A stretch of 64,000 bases of DNA, taken from assembly GCA_024278955.1 (NCBI GenBank), contig JAJRSE010000002.1:1-64000 (forward strand). Direction: 5' to 3'. The stretch comes from Planctomycetota bacterium. GTDB lineage: Bacteria > Planctomycetota > Planctomycetia > Pirellulales > Lacipirellulaceae. The position numbers were made by a program, and so were the translations under genes. The notes below the pieces were generated by a model. That model saw only the letters and a program-made list of their open reading frames with translations, was not told the origin of the DNA and made no database searches. Every line of letters starts with the position of its first letter. Within the stretch, counting starts at the first letter, position 1. Shown one piece after another: positions 7,730-16,212 of the stretch.

Positions 7730-8149
7730 ATGCCTTGGATTCAACGTAAGGTCGACCTTCCTGCCCTGCCGCGAGGGTTTCATCTGATAACGGCGGAAAT
7801 TTTAGCTGCGATGCCGGAAATTGGGGAAATCCGCACCGGTTTGATGCATGTTTTCATCCAGCATACCTCGGCTTCGCTCTCAATCAACGAGAATGCCGAC
7901 CCGGATGTCCCCCTGGATTTGGAAAGCTCTTTCTCGGACATCGCCCCGGAGTCTTTTCCTCATCGGCACACCTGCGAAGGGCCTGACGATATGCCGGCTC
8001 ATGTGAAGTCGTCGCTGCTGGGATGTTCGCTATCGATTCCGATTGGCGAGGGCCGGCCTTGCCTCGGAACTTGGCAGGGGATTTACCTTTGCGAGCATCG
8101 TGACCGAGCCGGCGGGCGGCGGTTGGTGGTGACGGCTTTTGGGGAGTGA
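7730..8149 (+). CDS. YjbQ family protein (UPF0047)
   Basis: A 139-residue protein of the UPF0047/YjbQ family; some members have weak thiamine-phosphate synthase activity in E. coli, and the native role is unsettled. Key segments: GLMHVFIQHTSASLSINENADPDV (residues about 38-60) and SSLLGCSLSIPIGEGRPCLG then WQGIYLCEHRD near the C-terminus, where conserved His and Glu/Asp residues form the putative metal or phosphate site. The ATG at 7730 is chosen over the longer frame because the family begins a few residues before the first strand (WIQRKVDL). It stands alone, with no obvious partner. Confidence 0.88.
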   Translation: MPWIQRKVDLPALPRGFHLITAEILAAMPEIGEIRTGLMHVFIQHTSASLSINENADPDVPLDLESSFSDIAPESFPHRHTCEGPDDMPAHVKSSLLGCSLSIPIGEGRPCLGTWQGIYLCEHRDRAGGRRLVVTAFGE

Positions 8150-8443
8150 AGAGGGGACAGGAGGCGTGTGGGGCTTGCTTCTTTAGGTTGCTAAGGAATC
8201 TCCATAAGTGCGTTTGGTGTGACGGACCGAGGCGGTGACGGAGGATGGGCCAAGGTGCGTCGAAGTGTCGGACCTATGCACGTGACCGGCGTTCTATCAA
8301 GACCACTGTAGCCAATTGTGGTGGCGGGGAGAAATCAGCTGGCAATCGGCTCAGATTAGGCACGAGTTGTCACTGCGTGGCAATAGAAAAAGCACTAAGG
8401 GTTCCTTGCGAATATAGTCGTTCTCAAATACAAGCAGTTTGTT

Positions 8444-9187
8444 TCAGCTTGCTTCCGTCAGTGCCTGCTTCAGGAGGTCGCGGTCCGGCTCAAACTTAGG
8501 ATTTATCTTCGCTGCCAGTTCCAACAGATACCGCTTGATGCAGTAGAACATCGAAATGACGAGTTGGGCGTCCTCCAAGAAGTTGGCCTCTCGGAGTTCC
8601 AGCATCACGGCCGTTGTCGGCCCACCGTGTACAAAGCCCGAGAGTTCGGAATAATTTGGAATGATATTGAGCAGGGATGATTTCTCGGTCGTGTCACCCA
8701 GTTCTTCCCGGATGACGTCGATCAAATTCTTGTAGGTAAACGGCGCCTTGAGTTCGTCTTTCTGCTTCTTGCTCAACGCCCTTCCCATTGCAAACCACGG
8801 CTCAAGCGGCGAGTCCTTCAGTTCACTTTCCTCGATGCCGGCCTTTTTCAGTGCGTCAAGGTATTCCTTTGCCTCCACTTCCCGCAGCCGCATGTACCCT
8901 TCAGCAAGCGCGAAGTTCTGTCCGGTGCTTTGCAGGAACACAGCGATCGCCCTCAATGAGTGCTCCAAGAAGATGCGGAGTATTGCACAGCCCGCATACG
9001 TATTTCCGGAGTCGGCAAGGTCAAGATAAGCGTTCTTGAGCGACGCCATGCTGCCCACTAGGTGCGACAGTGCGGTTGCTGCCGTGCCAGCAGTGTGCTT
9101 GCCAACCATGCCAGGGATGACCCTTTCCGCACCGTCAGCGATCTCGGCGAGGCGTTTATCGTACTCTCTCAGTTCATCGAAATTCAT
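8444..9187 (-). CDS. All-alpha protein of unknown function, DUF5677-like
   Basis: A 247-residue helical protein with no signal peptide. The ATG at 9185-9187 is preceded by GGGGAGA. Segments such as AGCAILRIFLEHSLRAIAVFLQ (residues about 65-87) and YSELSGFVHGGPTTAVM (about 178-195) resemble DUF5677/HEPN-like proteins, where a buried Arg/Glu helix packs against a helix carrying a conserved His. This match is by eye. It is isolated, flanked by about 290 bases without genes on each side, and the gene style differs from the housekeeping neighbours. A horizontally acquired gene, perhaps stress or defence related, is possible but not shown. Confidence 0.6.
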   Translation of the reverse strand: MNFDELREYDKRLAEIADGAERVIPGMVGKHTAGTAATALSHLVGSMASLKNAYLDLADSGNTYAGCAILRIFLEHSLRAIAVFLQSTGQNFALAEGYMRLREVEAKEYLDALKKAGIEESELKDSPLEPWFAMGRALSKKQKDELKAPFTYKNLIDVIREELGDTTEKSSLLNIIPNYSELSGFVHGGPTTAVMLELREANFLEDAQLVISMFYCIKRYLLELAAKINPKFEPDRDLLKQALTEAS

Positions 9188-9474
9188 CTTGTCTCCCCGT
9201 GGAACGTCTCATCACCTTGGACATATTTACGGCCACTAAGTTCGCACATGTTGGTTAGTCGGCTGACAATCGGCAATGTCGCGGGGGGCCACAAGAGTTA
9301 CCGAATTTCCACACTCAGTTGCTCGATTCTGAACCTCGGATCAGGTGCCCCGGAGAAGCGCCGTATCTAATGCCGTACATATACGAATACTATGGCAGCT
9401 TCGGCTACATCGACTAGTCTGATAACGAATTTTCCCCACAACGGCTAATCCTAAAATTAAGCTGTGACAAAGCT

Positions 9475-10578
9475 CTAGCGAGATACTCGGGCTTGGATGT
9501 GGATGTCGGTTTCGAGCAGTTGCATTTTCACTTGAGTGAGGTTGATTGCATTGGCCATTTCGGCGATTCCTTGGCCGGCGATTGCGGTGAGGGCGTCGTT
9601 GCCGCCGATTAGTTTGGGGGCGATGAAGACATGGACCTCGTCGATTGCGTTTGCGTCGAGCAGGCTGCCGAGTAGTTGGGAGCCTCCTTCGACCAGCACC
9701 TGGGTCCAGTGGCGGCGGCCCATCTCGGCGAGTAGCGACTTGAAGCGGTCGACTTGAGTGGCTCCTTCGACTTGCAGGATCTCTACGCCTGCTTTTGCGA
9801 GGCGGTCGGTTCGTGCGGTAGGGGCGTCAGGCGAAACAGCGAGTAGCAGTGGGGTTTCGGCTGCGGTTTGTACTAAGCGGCTTTCAAGAGACAGCGAGGC
9901 AGTGGAGTCGAGGACGACCCGAGTAGCAACGCGCGGGCCGGGCGGTCGGGCGGTTAGGAGGGGGTCATCGGCTTCGGCAGTTCCGCGGCCGATAAGGATG
10001 GCATCGACTTCGCCACGTAGGCGGTGCACGATTGCTCGGGATGCTGGACCGCTAATCCACTGGCTGTTGCCGGTTCGGGTGGCAAGTTTGCCATCGAGAG
10101 TCATGGCCCATTTGGCAATAACCCAGGGCTGGCCGCGGGTGGTGAGCTTGGCGAAGGGTGCGATGAGCTGCTGAGCTTGCTCGCGGCGGACTCCTTCTTG
10201 AACTTCGATGCGGGCTGCGGTTAGCTCGGCAAGGCCTTTGCCGGCGACTTGGGGATTGGGATCTTGGCATCCGGCGACGACCCGTGCGACGCCTGCCTGA
10301 ATTAGGGCCTGGGTGCAAGGGCCGGTTTTGTCTTGGTGGCAGCAGGGTTCGAGGGTGACGTATGCGGTTGAGCCTCGGGCGGCTTCGCCAGCGGCAGAGA
10401 GGGCTTCGACTTCGGCGTGGGGCGAGCCGAACTTTTGATGCCATCCTTCGCCGACTATTTTCGAGTGCTGAACAAGAACGCAGCCTACTTGCGGGTTTGG
10501 CTCGACCTGTCCGCGACCAAGGACGGCAAGCTCTAAAGCGCGAGCCATGAATTTCAGGTCGTTGTCAGACGTGGGCAT
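9475..10578 (-). CDS. ribD: Bifunctional riboflavin deaminase/reductase
   Basis: Catalyses two successive steps of riboflavin synthesis: deamination of the pyrimidine intermediate and reduction of the ribosyl side chain. The N-terminal deaminase domain (about 1-145) has the zinc ligands in HAEVEAL (His54, Glu56) and EPCCHQDKTGPC (Cys79, Cys88). The C-terminal reductase domain (about 150-367) has WVIAKWAMTLDGKLATRTGN, WISGPASRAIVHRLRGEVDA and VLVEGGSQLLGSLL. Its 367 residues are a normal length. It is not accompanied by other rib genes. Confidence 0.93.
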   Translation of the reverse strand: MPTSDNDLKFMARALELAVLGRGQVEPNPQVGCVLVQHSKIVGEGWHQKFGSPHAEVEALSAAGEAARGSTAYVTLEPCCHQDKTGPCTQALIQAGVARVVAGCQDPNPQVAGKGLAELTAARIEVQEGVRREQAQQLIAPFAKLTTRGQPWVIAKWAMTLDGKLATRTGNSQWISGPASRAIVHRLRGEVDAILIGRGTAEADDPLLTARPPGPRVATRVVLDSTASLSLESRLVQTAAETPLLLAVSPDAPTARTDRLAKAGVEILQVEGATQVDRFKSLLAEMGRRHWTQVLVEGGSQLLGSLLDANAIDEVHVFIAPKLIGGNDALTAIAGQGIAEMANAINLTQVKMQLLETDIHIQARVSR

Positions 10579-10680
10579 CGGGGGAAGAGGCTGGAGGGGT
10601 TAGGTTTTAGGCTGTAGGGGGAATCATCAAGCGGGTTCGACCCCTCCCCTAGTATTCCATCGCAGCTTGGTTTTCGGGTG

Positions 10681-10746
10681 CACTGCTGGCTTGTCCAGGA
10701 GTGCGAAGCGGGTACCCGGCGTCCACTGCTGGGCAAGCCAGCAGTG
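10681..10746. repeat. Inverted repeat between SEC-C gene and ribD
   Basis: CACTGCTGGCTTG (10681-10693) and CAAGCCAGCAGTG (10734-10746) are perfect 13-bp inverted arms; inside lies a further CCACTGCTGGGCAAG copy of the same word. The composition and the intergenic position suggest a small interspersed repeat rather than a terminator, as no T-run follows. Confidence 0.6.
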
Positions 10747-10836
10747 GCACCCAACTCGAATGTTGAGCTGCGGGGAGGGGGATTGTTGTTTTCGCAGTGG
10801 CGTTGCTGCCACCGCTAATGAATTCCTGTTGGATTG

Positions 10837-12945
10837 CTAGGGGGTCCAGATGGGCGATTTTTCGCTGCCGGTGGGTTCGGGTGTTGAGGCGGAGTCGGGC
10901 GTCCAGATTCTTCCGCTTTCTTCTGCGGGCGGGGCGGCGGGCGTTCCTCCGGCTGGCGGAGCGGCGAGCAGGCCGGCTTCGGTGAGCATTCGGTGGGTTG
11001 CCTCGGCGACGCCGGGCTCTTCGAGGTGATTGTTGCGGATTTCTACGAGCAGTTGCTGGATTTTCTCGGCGATGCCGTGTTGGATCGAAAGCTCTATTTC
11101 CATGAGGACCCATTCGGCAACCGATTGGCCGTGTTGCTGAGACCAAGTGCGTGCTTTTGCAGCCCACGAGAAAGCTTGCTCGTGGGACGTTTCGAGGCGA
11201 ATCAGTTGGCGATAGCCGGGCGTTGGGTCAACGCCTTCTTCCAATTGTGGGCGATTGATCAATTCCTGGGCGACGAGCAGGGTGGCTAAGTTGGCCCCCA
11301 TTAGGACGGTGCGGTCGAGAAACTGGGCGAGCGGCTTGTCTTCGACTTTGGAGAGATCGAGCCGAGGCACGCGTACAATCGGTAACAGTTCGAGATTGAG
11401 CCCGGTGGGATCAATTTTTTCGGGTTCCGCAATCTGGAGTTTCGCGCGTAGGTCGACAAACAAAGGTAATTCGTCGGGGTTGGCTGCGGCTTGCTCGATA
11501 ATGAGAGCGCTTGCCAACAGCGGAATACGTAGCGAGGCATCGCCGACGGCATCCTGGGGCGATTTTCCATTGAGGGCGGCACGCGGGGCGGCGGTCCAGC
11601 GGTTGAGAATGGCATCTCGCCGCTGCTCGGCAAGCAATTCTTGACGGTAAGCAATCGGCGTGTCGTCTGGCAATCGCCAGCGCCAGCTAAGAGCCTCTTC
11701 GCTAATCGATTTTTGGGCCATGACTTCGTCTTCGAGCAGTTGGCCAATCGTCTCGCCGGCGATGTTTGCCAAGAGGCTTTGGACTTCGTCGAACTGCGAG
11801 TCGCGGTCGGTCGTCATTTCAAGACGTGCATCGCGATCGGTTCGTTTGCCGTAGAGGCTTAGGAAGGCAACGACGCTGGGTATTTGGTCGCGAGGTAGGT
11901 CGACGCCTGTGCTTGGAGTTTCTCGGTCGAGTAAGATGTGGGCGCTGCGCGGGCGTGTTGCTTCATCTTCTTCTTGATGTTGGGGATCGAGCGGATAATT
12001 TTCTACCCGTTTGTCGGTTGATAATATCTCGGCTAGCTTTTCGATATCGTTAACAGGGTAAGCCAATTTGACGGTATCAAGCGTTGGGTCGGATAGCTCG
12101 GGATCGACCAGTTGGGCCAAAGCTTCGGCTTCGATGGAGTTGTCCAGCGGAGCGTCAAGTTGGCTGTACTCGTGTAGTCCGGCTGCGAAGGCCTTCGACT
12201 GTCCGATCCAACCTCGCATCACGGCCAAGTTGAAGACGACCTCTGGCACGGGGCCGACTTCTTCACGCAATTTTGCAAGCATCGCTTCGGCACGGCGCCA
12301 CATTCCTCGCGAGGACTGCTTGGTAGCCTCTTCAAATTGCGATTTCCATTCGACCCCCTCGGGGCAATCGTTTAGCAGCAGGTACTCGCGCATCAAGAGC
12401 GGCAAGCCGGCCTGGAGATTCATTCGCAGTAGCAGCTCAACGGCGCGGTTGTCTTGTTTGGGTGCGATTGTGGCGTAGAGCAAGAGGTGTCCTCGGGCGG
12501 CTATCAATTCGCCTTCCATGAGCAAGGCCTGTCCCACGGCACCGATTGCTTCGAGCACGCGCAAGGGCATGTCGTCGGTGAGTTGTTCGAGAGCGTCTTG
12601 CAAGGGACCGATGGCTTTGGTTCCCGTTTCGGTCGAAGCGGCTAGCAATGCTGCTTGGGCGTGTGCCGAGGCGTTGTTGGGATGGGCGGCGAGAAAGACT
12701 TGGATGGTCTCGCGTGCAGCATCCAAGTCGTGCATGGCCAATTGGAGCGAGATATAAAGGTCGAGTAGCGACTCGCGGTTTGGCTGTTTCTTGAGCAGCT
12801 GCTCGACATGTTTTAGCGCAGCATGGGGCTGCTCGCCATCGACCATTTGCTGAACTTTTTCGATCTCAGTGGCGAGGTCGGAGCAGCAAAACTTTAGCTT
12901 TTTTCCGCTGCCGCAAGGGCACGGCGAATAGGGGTCGATGGCCAT
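10837..12945 (-). CDS. SEC-C motif protein with TPR-like repeats
   Basis: A 702-residue cytoplasmic protein. The N-terminus carries the zinc-binding SEC-C motif CPCGSGKKLKFCC (residues 9-21), known from the SecA C-terminus and many unrelated proteins. Residues about 25-290 look like TPR or similar helical repeats (QPHAALKHVEQLLKKQP, ARETIQVFLAAHPNNASAHA). The middle and C-terminal parts are alpha-rich without recognised domain; the last 40 residues are Pro/Ala/Gly-rich (AAPPAGGTPAAPPAEE), hence probably flexible. Role unknown; the architecture suggests a scaffold or protein-interaction role. It is separated from ribD by a 258-base gap with an inverted repeat. Confidence 0.8.
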   Translation of the reverse strand: MAIDPYSPCPCGSGKKLKFCCSDLATEIEKVQQMVDGEQPHAALKHVEQLLKKQPNRESLLDLYISLQLAMHDLDAARETIQVFLAAHPNNASAHAQAALLAASTETGTKAIGPLQDALEQLTDDMPLRVLEAIGAVGQALLMEGELIAARGHLLLYATIAPKQDNRAVELLLRMNLQAGLPLLMREYLLLNDCPEGVEWKSQFEEATKQSSRGMWRRAEAMLAKLREEVGPVPEVVFNLAVMRGWIGQSKAFAAGLHEYSQLDAPLDNSIEAEALAQLVDPELSDPTLDTVKLAYPVNDIEKLAEILSTDKRVENYPLDPQHQEEDEATRPRSAHILLDRETPSTGVDLPRDQIPSVVAFLSLYGKRTDRDARLEMTTDRDSQFDEVQSLLANIAGETIGQLLEDEVMAQKSISEEALSWRWRLPDDTPIAYRQELLAEQRRDAILNRWTAAPRAALNGKSPQDAVGDASLRIPLLASALIIEQAAANPDELPLFVDLRAKLQIAEPEKIDPTGLNLELLPIVRVPRLDLSKVEDKPLAQFLDRTVLMGANLATLLVAQELINRPQLEEGVDPTPGYRQLIRLETSHEQAFSWAAKARTWSQQHGQSVAEWVLMEIELSIQHGIAEKIQQLLVEIRNNHLEEPGVAEATHRMLTEAGLLAAPPAGGTPAAPPAEESGRIWTPDSASTPEPTGSEKSPIWTP

Positions 12946-13052
12946 GGCGATTCGAGTTCCTTACAGAATCGGGAAAAGCCGCAACGTAGGAAGTTAGCTG
13001 AGTGCGGCAATACGGATCGTACCATAGTCGCGTTCCAGCGGCGAGTCGGCAG

Positions 13053-14108
13053 CTAGCTCGCTAAGGCGGTTCGTTTTTCTTCGATGAGTGCGATTAAGGC
13101 CTTTTGCGGGTCGGCGAATTTTTTGATTCCTTCTTTCATGAGCTGATCTTCGAGCTTCTGCATATCAACTTGGGCTTCGATTTCTTCGATCACCGCTGTG
13201 GGGGGCATCTGGTCGATGGTTTTGGTGAAAAGATGTCCGCTTTTTTCCACCGCCTCGTTGACCGAGGGGGGGTTGGTTTGGATGTCGCTGCCGATCAGGG
13301 CGCCGATGTATTTCCAAGGCGAATCGTCAGGATTTTTGGTGCCGGTGCTGGCGAAGACGATTTCTTGTTGGAGCGGGGTTCTCTGTTTTTCCCAGAAGGC
13401 TTGGTTGTCTTGCCAGATGAGTTTTGCGTTGACGATTCCCGTCTGCCCTTGGGCTGCATCCGAGAGCTGGGGGACGTGCTGCTGGGTGTAAACGTCGACT
13501 CGGGAAACGAAGATGCTGTAAACACTTTTGAACTTATCTAGGGAATCGAGCCGCTGAGCACCTCGCCAGATGGCATCGCGAGCAGCCTGATATTGCCCCG
13601 AGGTAAAGATCAGCGTCACATTCAGGGGCACACCACGGGCGGCAAGTTCTTCGACTGCCACGAGGCCGGCTGTGGTGGCCGGGACTTTGATCATCCGGTT
13701 CGGACGGTTGGCAGACCACTTGGTGCCAAGTTCGAGGTATTTTGCCACTCGATCGTCGAGTGAAAGCGAGTTTGCTGGATCTTCAAGCAGCGGGTCGACT
13801 TCAAAACTTACGTAGCCGTCATTGCCAGCGGTGGCTTGCCACACAGGCAAGAACACTTCTTGGGCAGCGGCGACCACTTGGTCGGTGAGGCTCCAGGCAG
13901 CATCGTAGGCGGAAAGTTTTTCGTCGCCTAATAGTCGCGACAACTCCTGATCGTAGCGTCCGGTCTTGATCAGGTTGCTGATGATGATCGGATTTGAAGT
14001 CGCCCCGGTAGCGCCTTGCAGGCGGCTGGCTTGGACGAGATCTGGGTCGACCGAGTCGAGCCACAATTTGGTGCCTGCCTCGATGAGAGCAGCTAGAGGT
14101 GAACTCAT
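13053..14108 (-). CDS. tal: Transaldolase
   Basis: Transfers a dihydroxyacetone unit between sugar phosphates in the non-oxidative pentose phosphate pathway. The 351-residue product has LWLDSVDP near the N-terminus, TSNPIIISNLI, the Schiff-base lysine in NRMIKVPATTAGL, NVTLIFTSGQY and SIFVSRVDV. C-terminal TKNPDDSPWKYIGALIGSDIQTNPP is typical of the larger TalB-like bacterial group. It starts at the ATG 14106-14108. It stands alone between the SEC-C gene and an intergenic region. Confidence 0.93.
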   Translation of the reverse strand: MSSPLAALIEAGTKLWLDSVDPDLVQASRLQGATGATSNPIIISNLIKTGRYDQELSRLLGDEKLSAYDAAWSLTDQVVAAAQEVFLPVWQATAGNDGYVSFEVDPLLEDPANSLSLDDRVAKYLELGTKWSANRPNRMIKVPATTAGLVAVEELAARGVPLNVTLIFTSGQYQAARDAIWRGAQRLDSLDKFKSVYSIFVSRVDVYTQQHVPQLSDAAQGQTGIVNAKLIWQDNQAFWEKQRTPLQQEIVFASTGTKNPDDSPWKYIGALIGSDIQTNPPSVNEAVEKSGHLFTKTIDQMPPTAVIEEIEAQVDMQKLEDQLMKEGIKKFADPQKALIALIEEKRTALAS

Positions 14109-14477
14109 GGGAAATATAGGAACTCCAAGTGAAATGAAATGTTTGATCCACAGAGGGCGATTCTTCCTTCAAGCAGCTACCGCCACAACCCCCGCGGCCG
14201 ATTTTGGAGGGTGTTCATGATGTAAAATATGCCCATCGCCCTAATTTCAGCACTGGGAAAGCCCTCGATATCCCAGAGATTGCTAGCATGATTTTAGGAG
14301 GGCTGCGAGACATCTACGAGTTGCCCATGGCCCTGCTAGTTATTCGAATTGTAGCGAATTTTTTGATTCTAGCGGTTATTCCTGTTCCGCGGCGAATCAG
14401 CGGACGATGAAACCCTTGTGCAAGATTTCGGCGTGATGTTCGCTAATCTGAGCAGTTCAAAAGTTAGGGAGGCCATT
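14109..14477. other. Intergenic region between divergent tal and BBP7 genes
   Basis: No gene supported in 369 bases. It must contain the promoters of both flanking genes; no clear -35/-10 pair could be selected. Open frames here have no start signal. Confidence 0.4.
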
Positions 14478-15824
14478 GTGGCAAACAAGAAACTATTTCT
14501 CCTAGCCTTAATTGGTCTAGGTTTATCTGGTGTGAGAATAGCTGCTCAGGAGCAGCTTGCGGCTCCGACGTACGAGATCCCCGGCGATCCTCCGCCCCAG
14601 CTGGCTGTGCCCGAGGATTTTGGTTCGGGCACTCGTTCTCCAGGGCCTGCGAGCGAACTACCTATCCCTGACGATAGCTCGTCTGAAGGGAGCTTGGAAC
14701 CGTTTGCCGATTCGGTGGGCTCGGGAGGTTTCGCCGAGTCGGTCGAGGAGTTTGCGCTTCGTGACGAAACGTGTTTCGCTTACGAGCCAGCGCTGCTGGA
14801 AAGCTCGGGATCTTGGGTGCGTCGAGGTTTTTGGTACAGCGAGGTCGATGTTGTGATCTCGGATCGAATTTGGAGCAAGGATGGTACCGTGCTGATGAGC
14901 CAAGTAGTTGGCAGTAGGTTAACCCCGTTGGGACGAACCCAACTTGTCACCAATGCTCTGGCCATTAACGGGGGGCAATTTGGCGCCGAAGCAGCACCGC
15001 GTCTCAAGTTGGGTCGGTTTCTCTTTCGAGACGGTGAGAATCGCGACCATGCGGTTGAATTTATCATCTATGGCGGTGGGCAGTGGGCTCAGGATGGCCG
15101 ACTTGATGCGAGTACTGTGAATTCTGCAAATACCACGAGTTTGTCTTCACCGCCGACGAGTACGGCTTTTAATAGGGCAACGAGTTCGCAGTTTGACTAC
15201 ACAAGCCGGCTCAATAGCTTTGAGATGAACTACCATGTTTCTACAAGAATGCGAAAAGACCGTATGGAGTTGGAGCCGAGTGGCCAGTGGGTTCGCCGTG
15301 CCCAGCCTTCGATGACGCGTTCGCTGATCGCCGGCGTTCGCTATATCAACCTCGAAGAAGGTCTCGTGTGGCAAGCCTTTGGCATACCGGATGCTAACAA
15401 CGACAACAACCTTGAGACCGGGCTGTACAATGTCCGCGCCGACAACGACATGATCGGAACTCACCTTGGGTTTTCGGTCGCCCATGAACGGGCCCTTTGG
15501 AGCATTGGTTTTCGATTGAAGGGCGGAATATTTCTGAATCGTTCCGACGTCGATTCTTCGTTCTCCGTTACTGGCGACGTTACCTCAGGTGGGAGCCGAA
15601 TCGAAGAGGATAACTTGACATTTCTGACCGATGCGGCGGTGATTGCCAAGTGGCATTTGCGTCCCAACGTGTCGCTCCGAGTTGGCGTCGAAGGCTTGTT
15701 CTTGACTTCGATGGCGTTAGCTCCCGATCAATTGGATTTTGCTCCGGTAGGGACTTCGGCAAGAATTGCTGGCGGCGATGTGGCCTTCCTTGGAGGCCTT
15801 ATTGGTCTAGAAACGTATTGGTAA
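14478..15824 (+). CDS. BBP7 family outer-membrane beta-barrel protein
   Basis: A predicted outer-membrane barrel of the BBP7 family, which is typical of planctomycetes. The GTG start at 14478 is chosen because AGGGAGG lies five bases upstream and a signal peptide begins immediately (ANKKLFLLALIGLGLSGVRI then AAQ). A Pro/Ser/Asp-rich linker (residues about 28-85) precedes the barrel. Family-type features are WVRRGFWYSEVDVVISDRIW, PRLKLGRFLFRDGENRDH and the terminal strands GGDVAFLGGLIGLETYW ending in aromatic residues. Specific cargo or porin activity is unknown. 448 residues. Confidence 0.82.
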   Translation: MANKKLFLLALIGLGLSGVRIAAQEQLAAPTYEIPGDPPPQLAVPEDFGSGTRSPGPASELPIPDDSSSEGSLEPFADSVGSGGFAESVEEFALRDETCFAYEPALLESSGSWVRRGFWYSEVDVVISDRIWSKDGTVLMSQVVGSRLTPLGRTQLVTNALAINGGQFGAEAAPRLKLGRFLFRDGENRDHAVEFIIYGGGQWAQDGRLDASTVNSANTTSLSSPPTSTAFNRATSSQFDYTSRLNSFEMNYHVSTRMRKDRMELEPSGQWVRRAQPSMTRSLIAGVRYINLEEGLVWQAFGIPDANNDNNLETGLYNVRADNDMIGTHLGFSVAHERALWSIGFRLKGGIFLNRSDVDSSFSVTGDVTSGGSRIEEDNLTFLTDAAVIAKWHLRPNVSLRVGVEGLFLTSMALAPDQLDFAPVGTSARIAGGDVAFLGGLIGLETYW

Positions 15825-16212
15825 TCGACGCTAGCCGGGTGCCTCTCGCGGGGTCTGTTGTTTGCCACATTGTGGCGTAAATGCAGACCTTGCCAGCTTT
15901 TCCGGCTAGGAAAGCAGGGAGGCCCCCTGGCGATCGTTGCAGAGCATAAAGATTGGCGCATCGCATCGCTAAGTGACAACTGGCTAAGCATTTGGAGAGC
16001 CTGTTGCGGTAGACTTTTTCGCTAGTTCAGGGTAGCCTGGGTGAGTTCACTGTGCTTGCGCTAGCGAGCCAAGCATGTGCCGAAATCGTGGCTGGCGGGT
16101 TAGCTTCCTTTCATTCACTTGACACGCTGAAGCCATCACGTTCTCGGACTATCGTTATAGATTCTCCGTCATTTTCTTAACTCTCTAATAGATTCTTAAA
16201 TCTAAAGAGCCG
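15825..16212. other. Intergenic region, BBP7 gene to RND exporter
   Basis: No gene seen in 388 bases. There is a small stem at about 15860-15880 (TTTGCCACATTGTGGCGTAAA) just after the BBP7 gene and a TTGACA at 16119-16124 with no good -10 at standard spacing. The region before the RND start is AT-rich. Confidence 0.4.

Noticed and set aside
10620..10650. GGTTCGACCCC word resembling a tRNA T-arm
   Set aside because: No acceptor stem, anticodon arm or CCA end can be built around it.
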